This document shows, one piece after another, positions 9,342 to 17,180 of a stretch of 23,170 nucleotides of DNA. The notes under the pieces were generated by a model. The model was not told where the DNA came from and did not search any database. It saw nothing but the letters and a program-made list of their open reading frames with translations. Where the stretch lies: assembly GCA_021464525.1 (NCBI GenBank), contig JADRCO010001049.1, positions 1 through 23,170 on the forward strand, given 5' to 3'. The stretch comes from Rhizophagus sp. LPA8_4_AMF. Lineage: Eukaryota > Glomeromycota > Glomeromycetes > Glomerales > Glomeraceae. Within the stretch, counting starts at the first letter, position 1, and each line of letters opens with the position of its first letter. The position numbers and the translations under genes were made by a program.

Positions 9342-9813
9342 ATGGACGGAGAAGATGGATATAAAAGTTCTAATGATGGTAAGTTAATAGAAATGGCTAG
9401 TGTTAGGGTTATATTTCTTTTGGATTCACGTTAGGGTTAGTGTTAGGATTAGGGTTAGGTTAATTGGTTTAAGATTTTATAAGTGTCTAATTTTCTTTTT
9501 TTTAGATATTTGTAGTAGTCAATTGTAACAATTCTTCTGGGCTTCCTTTTTTCGGTATATATCTCTATTCCGATTTCCTCAAATGCTATCAAAAAAAAGT
9601 ACATTCCGCATTTCGCAGAAAAAAGCATAGGCCGTCCCACAAATTATTTGTTAAGTTTCCTTTTAAGTTTCAATTCTTGTAATAAAAAATTTTTTCTTAC
9701 CAGTTTTGTGAAATTAGGTGGAACTAGCGTTATTGTTTTTTGTCTTTTAGACTTCGGTGATTGGATCGATGCTGCGGTCCTACGGTAAGCGTGATTTTAT
9801 TTTTCGTTCTTTC
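9342..9813 (+). CDS. possible tiny spliced gene, unknown function
   Basis: An ATG at 9342 opens MDGEDGYKSSND and runs directly into a strong GTAAGT donor at 9379 (phase 1). Splicing to a TTTTAG acceptor ending at 9750 adds a 34-nt exon (9751-9784) encoding DFGDWIDAAVL, which ends at a GTAAGC donor. A CTCTTAG acceptor follows 38 bp later and would give a stop after roughly nine more residues. Using the nearer acceptor at 9505 instead gives DICSSQL and a stop. Either product is only 19-32 residues. The good splice sites argue for transcription; the very short protein argues for a non-coding transcript, an mRNA leader or a gene remnant. Confidence 0.3.
9425..9463 (+). repeat. interstitial TTAGGG-type repeats
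   Basis: This tract reads as degenerate telomere-like units: TTAGGGTTAG, TTAGGATTAGGG and TTAGGTTA in tandem, with another TTAGGG about 20 bp upstream. TTAGGG is the telomere repeat of many fungi. The tract lies inside the first intron of the putative tiny gene. Similar isolated units occur near 22478-22532. It may be an ancient break-repair scar or simple drift. Confidence 0.45.
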
Positions 9814-10719
9814 ACCTCTTAGGTTTGGATTTGCGATAAAATCAAAATAAAATATTTTTTTTTACTGAATAAATATGTTTTGTATGAATTTTTTTTAGTT
9901 AGAATAAGTATATTTTTTTACTTGAAAATAAAAGAACATGTTAATATTATATAATATCTAATTTATCTAAATATAAAACAAAATTTTATTGTGATAATGA
10001 TTTAAACTCATTTTATCCTGTTGCAACGTAACAGGCTACTGCTAGTAATTTAATAAAAAAAAAAATGCTCTCTCCATATTTCTGGCTAAAAGGTTTGCAT
10101 GGCCTTTTCATCATGAAATTTTTAGGTAGATCGGTCATTCCCATATATCTTTGTGGATCTACGCCGAAAATACCATGTGACGTGAGTTCTTGTCGATTAT
10201 TTGGAAAATATTGGAACTACAGTATTCAGATTTCCACATAATTCCACAATATTCGATGTGGATTTTACGTGGAAAAATTTTCTGATATTGGTCGAACCCC
10301 TGGTATCCGGTGGTATTAAAGAAGTATGCAACGTTGTATCGATTATTTAAACTCCTAAATTAAAAATCCAATAAAATTTTTATTACTCAACTATTTACGC
10401 AATAATTATATTGAAATTTCATTCATTAAGCATTTGCGACTAGCAAAGTATTTATTGAGAAAAACAGCATACATAGAGTAATAGCTACAAGAATATGCGA
10501 TTTTATTATTATAAAATTGAACAATAATAATTGTCTAATAAGTAAAAAGAATTTAAGTTATTTATTTGTAAACGATATGTATATACTGGATATAAATATG
10601 TAAATAAAAGTAAACAAGGATAAAATATAAAAATAGAAATAAAAAAGGCTAACTTAGTAACTTTAACTGTTCAACATGCTTTTCAGTTACTTAAACAATT
10701 GATTCTAATGAAAGAAACT
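9814..10719. other. intergenic stretch, no gene seen
   Basis: This holds the 3' flank of the minus-strand kinase. The part from 10020 to 10330 is less AT-rich and carries an imperfect stem-loop at 10231-10274 (TTTCCACATAATTCCACA against TGTGGATTTTACGTGGAAA, 8-base loop) and a 7-bp stem GTAGATC/GATCTAC near 10127-10163. I see no reading frame with motifs. Confidence 0.4.
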
Positions 10720-12604
10720 TCATTCAATATTATTTTCGCCATCTTGACAAATTTCATTTAGTTCTATAAAAAATAAGTAAATAAATAAATTTAGATAAGA
10801 AATATTAATAAAGTTATAAATAAATACTAACTTACCTAATTCGCTTAATTGAACATCTAAACATTCTGAAACTGTAAAATTAAAATAGTATTTGATCGTT
10901 AATAAATATAAATGCAATACTATTCATAGTAACGATAATTAAAAGAAATACTTGCTTAATATTGATTGAACCGTATAGCTAGCATCTATTGCGAAATAAA
11001 AAAAAGAATAAAGTTAATAATGTAAATGGTTTTCATTTTCATAATAAAAGTAAATAAGTTAAATTACCTGAATTATATTGAAAAGAAGATAAATCTGAAG
11101 AATTTACTGGTTTTGGAAGACTTTTAAAATTTATAAGTCTACTAGTATAAATTGCTTGTGGATGTGTTTGAATATTTTTGGATTTATCATCATTTATTGA
11201 TCTGCTGTTTTTAAATTTCTTTTTTCCAATTTCATCACTTTCTTTTATTTGATGATACAATTCACTATTTTTATCATATATTTCCTTATCCCATTTACTT
11301 AATATCTGATACAATTCTTTAGTGGTTAGTCTTTTTTCCACTTCAGCATCCCAACATTTTATTATCAAATCTGCAAGGAATTTTGGTATATGTTTAGAAA
11401 TTTTTGGTCTAAGTCCTTCACATATTTTAATAGCTAAAAATTCATCATGAGGAATATCATTATAAGGAATTTCTTCAGAAAGAAACTCATTCATTATTAT
11501 TCCAAATGAGTAAATATCTGCTGCTTTTGTATATTGGTATCCACGTAAAACTTCTGGTGCCATATATGGTAATACTCCATAAATTCCTTCTTCTTTACCT
11601 GCTTGCTTTTTTGCTGGTTGACACATTCCTAAATCACTTATATATGGAATAGAATAATAATATAATATATTACCCGAATGAAAATCTTTATGAACATTCC
11701 CAGCTGCATGAATATCTAAAAGTCCTCTTGCAATTTGTTGTAATTTTTCAATTTTTGATTCAAAATCTATATAATTTTCGGATTTATTTAAATAATTTCT
11801 CAAATTTCCATTATTACAATATTCTAAAACCATCATATACTCTTTAGTATTTGGATCTTGAGTTATTCCATAACATGTAACAACATCATTAAGATGAATC
11901 TGAAGGTGAGATTTAATCTAATTGAGCAAAGATAAATTTGTTAATAAGTAACAATATTAAATATAAATAAAGTAAAATCAAATTACCTCATTTAAAAAAT
12001 CTGAACTTATACTAGAAGAATTATTCAAACTTTTCAGTGCATAATCATCCCAAATGTATCTGTCCCATTTTTGATTTTCAATATCCCAATTTTCAATATT
12101 TCCTTCTGGCCATTTAGCTGAATATATTTTACCAAAACCACCTTCTGCAATATAAGTGATATTTTGAAATTTTTCAAAAGGTATCCATTCAAGACATTTA
12201 AGATAATGTACAGCATTAAGTTGTGATTGTTGTATAAATTCATCAATATCTTTATTTCCACTAGTCCAATTTTTAAAGTTATCCTTAAATCTTTTAGCAT
12301 TACAAGGTTGACACCATTTTTCTCCTGTGCCAGGTTCATTACATTCTCCACATAATCCATACACTCGTTTTCTTTTTTCTAAATCTTCCATATAAACTAT
12401 ACTTTCACCTTCATCTTCTGATTCAGTAGTTGAATCAATAGTAGAAATTGTAACATGAAGCTTTTAAATTATCAAAAAATTATTACTATTTTAACTATAA
12501 AAATTCAAATATTACTATAATTATTAATAATAAATGTGAATTCATAATACCTGATATTTTCTATAATCTAATTCTTTCCATAAATTCTTTGGTTCTTTTT
12601 CCAT
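10720..12604 (-). CDS. TKL protein kinase with zinc-knuckle-like N terminus
   Basis: Exons, in coding order: 12604-12551, 12460-11987, 11917-11068, optional 10985-10952, 10871-10836 and 10763-10720 (TGA). Introns are about 69-115 bp. Without the 34-nt exon the frame stays open throughout and predicts 485 residues. The N terminus carries CGEC and WCQPC (Cys 55, 58, 68, 71), a likely zinc site. WTSGN and EWIPF then lead into the kinase: AEGGFG loop at 123-128, ALK lysine 161, alpha-C Glu 176, YGITQDPNT, VHKDFHSGN with catalytic Asp 254 and Asn 259, SDLG Asp 271, MAPE at 295-298, DIYSFGI and a KR helix. The tail HPQAIYTSR matches the upstream kinase. All catalytic residues are present, so activity on Ser/Thr (possibly Tyr) is expected. 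HKD and DLG replace HRD and DFG, as in the neighbour. Substrate and location are unknown. No signal peptide or membrane segment is visible, so it is probably cytosolic. Confidence 0.9.
10952..10985 (-). other. 34-nt optional exon that switches the C-terminal frame
   Basis: A CAATAG acceptor and a GTATTT donor bound 34 nt encoding ASYTVQSILS in the frame set by the preceding exon. Because 34 is not a multiple of three, including it shifts the last two exons. Skipping gives a tail reading SECLDVQLSEL then ELNEICQDGEN; inclusion gives FRMFRCSIKRI and a stop after RTK. By codon count both forms total 485 residues. The acidic, skipped tail looks like the maintained frame, but the exon itself also looks coding. 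A one-base indel in a once-constitutive exon would explain both observations. Confidence 0.55.
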
Positions 12605-13344
12605 ACTAATTGGCTTAAATTATATGAATTATAATTTTGTATACACGAGTAATTTAATTAAAATAATTTTTAGAACTAAAAAGCTAAAGCGAACGAGTTG
12701 ATCTGCGTATAAAAAAATGCACAAATTTGTACTACAGTTGTACTAAGTTACAATTTTTTATGCAGAGAAAGAAGACAAATATAATTCAATCAATTTGATA
12801 GGTTATATTTAATTGATTGCATACGCCACTCATTATTTTGTTTACACTCCCAAGTTTGCCAAATCTTTAGATAGAAGAATGATGTCGCTTATAAATTTGA
12901 CGTACCTATTGCATGTATGTGACATCATATGATTATTTATGGATATTGTACGGTGTTGTATTTATATTGGTTAACTATATTAATACAAATACCTGAAAGA
13001 ATGAGCGTAATTTTTGATAATATAGGTAACTTTTATAAAATCGCGAGTCTCACAATGACATGATCGTCATGTGACCAATGAAAATGTATTTAAATTTTCT
13101 ATACATTTAGAAAGATGCCCAACAGCAGTTATAATAATTGATAGCGGTTTAAAATGTAAAAAAGGAGTTATTTTATTTGTGATATAAATTTTATATTACA
13201 TATCATATAATACAAATATTATATTAAAAATACATATGAAAAGATAAAAAATCGCTTTCCCGCAATTTTATGTTATGAGAATCTAAATATTTTATTCGCC
13301 AGACCTTAGCGTCATGTTAAAAAATATTTGATCCTTTTTGGAAA
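12605..13344. other. intergenic stretch upstream of the minus-strand kinase
   Basis: This should contain the kinase promoter. A small imperfect inverted repeat spans about 12703-12766 (CTGCGTATAAAAAAATG against CAATTTTTTATGCAG) with TTGTAC repeats inside. A palindromic site ATGAC-ATGATC-GTCAT with a nearby CCAAT lies near 13056-13080. No gene is seen. Confidence 0.35.
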
Positions 13345-13563
13345 CTATATATATGACCCCAACTTAGTTTTGTAAACCCGTCCTGAAAGAGGAGAATTAG
13401 TGCCGAACATAGTAACTATATTGCTGACATCATTATATCCTCCAAGGATTGCATCTCTTAATCGTTGTCTTGCTAATTCTGGCTTGTGTAGTACACAATA
13501 TACACCAACGGAGATCAGTTTATATGCTGTACCAACGAATATATTGAGATTTCGCAAGGATTT
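13345..13563 (-). pseudogene. orphan coding-like exon, unknown family
   Basis: An AATTAG acceptor precedes an open frame of 72 codons ending in TAG. It has a well-mixed composition (for example VGVYCVLHKPELARQRL and DAILGGYNDVSN), unlike the low-complexity frames nearby. There is no ATG before the middle of the frame and no convincing upstream exon, so it is most likely a terminal exon whose gene has been lost, or a fragment of a repeated gene. The short hydrophobic stretch at its start is too weak to call a membrane helix. I do not recognise the family. Confidence 0.35.
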
Positions 13564-13624
13564 CTAATTAATACTATTACAGTTCTATAAACAGACGAGA
13601 TATATTATTCAGACGGCGATAATA

Positions 13625-13805
13625 TCATGGTATGTATGGTATGTATGGTGACCTGATGTATGGTCATGTATGATGGCGATCTCGATCGGGTGCATTCAAA
13701 GTGGTAAAATTTAATTTACCACATTGCCATATATGCTATACACAAGTCACCATACACACCATACATACCAATACCATACATACTTACATAGGACACCGTA
13801 CACTA
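13625..13805. repeat. long imperfect palindrome with ATGTATGG repeats
   Basis: The left half carries GGTATGTATGG-type units (13629-13665) and the right half their inverse, CCATACATACC-type units (13750-13792). At the centre is a tight stem, GTGGTAAA, six-base loop, TTTACCAC (13701-13722). The whole can fold into one hairpin of about 180 bp. It may be a MITE or a palindrome grown by replication slippage. No reading frame crosses it. Confidence 0.6.
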
Positions 13806-14060
13806 CATGTTTTCTTTTTGTTGTAATCAGATAAATATCAATCAGATGATACCCATAATTATCTCGTGTTGCTAATAGTCTAATGGTATTTTGATGATAT
13901 TTTCTTACCTGATATTTTTTGGGATATTTTCCGAGATTCGGTATTAGTTCTCATGAAATATCACGATATACATACCACTAGTCGAAAAAAGATAAGACAT
14001 CCAAATTAGTGCCATGACTCCAGATACTTATAAAAATTGTTGGTAATGAATTTATTTTAA

Positions 14061-14130
14061 GGAGCAGGATCGGAATGACTGATCATGGGTCACCCATCCC
14101 ACACTTGTGATAAATATAGCAGCGAGCTCC
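14061..14130 (-). other. stem-closed 70-nt segment with 5S-like box (weak)
   Basis: On the minus strand GGATGGGTGACC (14099-14088) equals the 3' part of the internal promoter region typical of eukaryotic 5S rRNA genes. The 70-nt segment is closed by GGAGC and GCTCC. However, the 12-mer is largely a palindrome (ATGGGTSACCCAT), and the rest of the 5S fold is not apparent. It could be a fragment of a 5S-derived SINE or chance. It lies beside the integrase pseudogene. Confidence 0.15.
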
Positions 14131-14224
14131 AAATGAGGAGGTCCATAGTGAAAGAAAATCAATCAATAAGAGATTGTGCAAAAAAGATAAATGAAATCCT
14201 TCTGAAAATTAATGGTTCAGAAAT

Positions 14225-15303
14225 TTAATTCGTAAGCACCCACTGGGGTGGTAACTCAATATCGGGAGGAATAACCTATCTTACAAAAGATCTTTCCGGG
14301 CCATTGCCTTCATCATCTTCTAGCCAGTATAAGACCGGCTGATTTTTTGCACCAGAGTCTCACAGATCCTAGGAGACCAACTTATATAATTTGCGTCTTC
14401 TTCCTCCCTCAAACTCACTCAAATCAAGCAAGTAAATAACAGAAGTATTATAAGGCAATAAGGCAATCTCTCTTCATCAAACCCCATAGGCACTTTTCGA
14501 AGTTTAGCAAAGACTTTTTCTTTTTTATAGCATTAGCAGGAGTTTTACCAAGAAAGCGGGTTACAGAATTATTTTCATCACTAACTATAATAGGAAGGTT
14601 TTCAACCCAGGCTCGAAATATTCCAGGTACTATGTAATGTCAATAATTCACACGCATCTTGGAATTTATCGCCCTTTCAAATTAGTGTGTCTCCTAAGTA
14701 ACACGTCTAAAAATAACCGATTTCCAAAAATTTGCGACCGATTATTAGCGATTTCCAGAAAAAAATTTGGTGATTTCTCAATTCTTAGGGTAGTTTTATT
14801 CTAAATGAATTTTAAAATTTTGTGTACTCTAACATTTTTAACAAGGAAACTACTCGAAGAATTGAGAAATCACCAAAATTTCTTTATTTATCCAAATTTC
14901 AATACAATTATTAACTATTTCAACTACAGTCGCCACTGGATATAACGAACCTTCTGTTCCAGGAGATTTGGTTCGGTATATAGTGAATTCAAAATTGCCG
15001 ATAATCGCAAAATTTGGAAATCAATTATTTTTAGGGTGTTATTTAGGGGGACATACTAATTTGAAAAAGATAATAAATAATCTCTCCGGTTATATTTTTC
15101 AAAAATGCCCACAGAACTCTTAGATTTGGCTTTCTGGAATTTTGTACCATGTTCTTATAATATTTCTCACAATCACTCTTAAACTCTGAACCCTTATCAG
15201 ATATTAATGATTTTGGCCATATAAGGGCATTTGAGTTCATCATAGATCTTTTTAGGTCGCGAAATTTTTCAAGATAAATGTTGTACAAAATAAATCTGAC
15301 CAA
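14225..15303 (-). pseudogene. decayed integrase (rve/DDE type) of a retroelement
   Basis: Minus-strand pieces in family order can be read in shifting frames. They are WPKSLISDKGSEF near 15210 (the SDxGxEF motif with the second catalytic Asp), a frame change near 15150-15160, KSSVGIFEKYNR near 15090-15130 (the third catalytic Glu in ExYNR), then VENLPII and NNSVTRFLGKTPANAIKK (14522-14609), GGRRR, QPVLYWLED, ERSFVR with an in-frame stop, and PPDIELPPQWVL near 14230. The order and motifs match the integrase core and C-terminal region of LTR-type retroelements. At least two frameshifts and a stop make it inactive. A separate inverted-repeat element (about 14683-15062) splits it after EKYNR. The first catalytic Asp was not found. 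Confidence 0.75.
14683..15062. mobile_element. MITE-like element nested in the integrase pseudogene
   Basis: The outer ends are inverted copies: CAAATTAGTGTGTC...CTAAAAATAA...GATTTCC on the left, and the same on the right with a few changes (CAAATTAGTATGTC...CTAAAAATAATTGATTTCC), about 48-60 bp each. An inner pair of 35-bp arms (14760-14795 and 14847-14881) differs at only a few bases and forms a hairpin with a loop of about 50 bp. Between them and the right end lies a Tc1/mariner-like terminus (CAGTCGCCACTGGATATAAC near 14927). No coding capacity is seen. Integrase homology resumes on both sides, which defines this block as an insertion. No clear target duplication is visible. Confidence 0.65.
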
Positions 15304-15519
15304 TGAAATTCGTTACGTCATCGAAAATTTTTTAGTGATGTTCTTGGGATAGTTATTTTAATCTTTTTTTTTTGGTTTTATTATAATGGAGTCGATGATC
15401 AAGTGATCAACTAATCAGAAAACGACGATAAATATATATTGTAAGCAAGAGTAATTTATATTCATTTCCAATATGCATTCATCTATAAATTAAATACTAA
15501 AATAATTTCATTGGCTAAT

Positions 15520-15606
15520 CATTGATTGGTTCGATTGGTTCGAGCAAATGCTCGAATATGATTGATTACATGTGATTTATTACATGTGATCGATTAACGT
15601 GATCTT
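15520..15606. repeat. compact cluster of direct repeats and a palindrome
   Basis: Within about 85 bp lie two tandem GATTGGTTC units, a perfect palindrome CGAGCAAATGCTCG and two copies of ATTACATGTGAT. There is no gene close by on either strand apart from the P450 remnant downstream. It may be a regulatory leftover or a repeat-element fragment. Confidence 0.35.
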
Positions 15607-15746
15607 GTCAAAATCTCGATCAAATAATAAGAAAAGCATATATTTTTTGGAAATTTACGATAACATATTTTAAAATTTTAAAGTTTCTTCAAAGTTTTTT
15701 TTATATATTAATTTATTGGAAGTACTACAAATTATGTTGAACGTTT

Positions 15747-16305
15747 TATGTTTGTTACACTTTCATTCCTTTCTTTAGATATTACGCTCCTATTATTAAA
15801 ATTAAAAATAAAAAATGTATGAATGAAATTTCCATAATAAAAGAAAGAAAGTTAGAAATTCAGAATACTCAAGAACTTTCTTCAGGTATTCTGACATTAT
15901 TGATTACACCAATACCGAAAGAGATTCACAAAAGATTAAAACCGGAAAAATTTCAAGTTCATTAACTAATGGTGGCATTACTGCAAGTATTCTTAGATAT
16001 TCTTAGAAGGATTTGGAGCTATAATTAATTAATCAACAACATTCAAAGTGTTTGAAAGAAGTCGAATCAGTTTACGAAAGTTAAATAATTCTCAAATAAT
16101 TACCTCGAAACTTTTAGTAAATTTAAGATACGTTGATGCTATAACTAATGAAGTTTTAAGACCTTCATCATCTTCACGTGCAACGGTAAAAGACGTTGAT
16201 ATAGGTGGTACAGTATTAAAATGAAAGCAAATACGATAGTTTATACCATGCACAATTGTGAAAAGCATTGGAAAGACCCAAATATTTAATTCTGGTAGAA
16301 AACTA
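15747..16305 (+). pseudogene. cytochrome P450 pseudogene, truncated before heme loop
   Basis: Plus-strand pieces follow the order of a P450. The segment FIPFFRYYAPIIK through IIKERKLEIQNT to ILTLLITPIPKEI (15762-15960) is open. Then come NGGITA resembling the I-helix, QHSKCLKEVESVY, and LRYVDAITNEVLR (K-helix, with the ExxR motif at EVLR), SRATVKDVDIGG, a frameshift near 16212, YTMHNCEKHWKDPN and a second shift into IFNSGR (near the PERF motif). Several stops and at least two frameshifts show it is dead. It ends about 30 bp before repeat-like DNA, and the Cys-containing heme-binding loop is missing. In life such an enzyme is a heme monooxygenase of the ER membrane. The family assignment is firm; the subfamily is not known. 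Confidence 0.75.
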
Positions 16306-16337
16306 CATATATTAAATGGTATATTATTTATTATATA

Positions 16338-16700
16338 GGGCAGGGATCGCAAAGTTCGAATTTATGCGGTTTAAATTCGGTTCCAGTTCGGTTCCATTAT
16401 ACAATTTGTACAAACTACTAGTTTTTACGTCCGAACATATATCAACGGTTTTTGGCGGCCTGAATTATGCTCGATTTTGGCCAGAATTATGCTTAATTTT
16501 GGCAAAGATAATTACCGGACCCCGGAACATTAAATTTATAAAATAAAAAAAAAAAAAAATTTTAATACATGACACAGATTAGATAAAACTAAGATAATCT
16601 ATACTTTTATGATTGGATAAACTGATTTTAAACCGGTTTCAAAAACTGTTATAAACTAGTTATATATTTAGTTTAAACCGAATTTTAAACCGTTTCACAC
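16338..16700. repeat. GC-richer repeat-like block with short inverted ends
   Basis: The composition shifts abruptly at 16338. A 22-bp unit beginning GAATTATGCT and ending in TTGGCCA or TTGGCAA is present twice in tandem (16462-16483 and 16484-16505). CGGTTTAAATTCGGTT (near 16368) is matched in inverse, with one extra base, by AACCGAATTTTAAACCG (near 16677). The open frame at 16316-16546 results from the tandem unit and has no motif. The block abuts the truncated P450, so it may be a transposon piece that removed its 3' end. Confidence 0.4.
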
Positions 16701-17180
16701 AGAGTTTTACAAAAAACTTTGTTTAAACTTTCGGTTAATTATTCAAATTTAGAACATTCTTAAATTAAATTCATATGTAAATTTGATGCAGAATTTGTCG
16801 ATAAAAATCTCTACTGCTGTACAGTACTTCGCTGTACAGAATTATAGATCTAAAAAACTCAAAATTAAATATAGAAATAACCGATAAACGATTAACTTTT
16901 TATATTATACTATATATAGTAATTAATGGTTTTTTTTTATTGATAAATAAAGTAAAAATATTCCATTTTACAATCGATTTGCGTGACGGTTATTTTTTAA
17001 TGAATTATAGAAGTATACCGATTTATATAGGATATACGAAAATGGGTAATGTGTTACTATAAAAATAAAAACGCGGACAATTTGTATAATTGATTAATTG
17101 TATATCAGTATCACAAACAATGCAAGTAATTAGTCCATTATACGATTTTAATTTCTATATTCATAAAAAATCTTTTTTTT

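Noticed and set aside
9455..9640. 61-codon minus-strand frame (ends near the TTAGGG tract)
   Set aside because: It has no in-frame family motif and runs antisense to the putative intron of the small gene. Its composition is mildly protein-like, so it is not fully excluded.
12034..12360. Second minus-strand frame inside the intact kinase
   Set aside because: It is a shifted-frame shadow of kinase exon 2.
16092..16352. 86-codon minus-strand open frame
   Set aside because: It is antisense to the P450 remnant, whose plus-strand motifs explain the sequence.
16316..16546. 76-codon plus-strand open frame
   Set aside because: It is created by a 22-bp tandem duplication and repeat-like DNA, with no domain.
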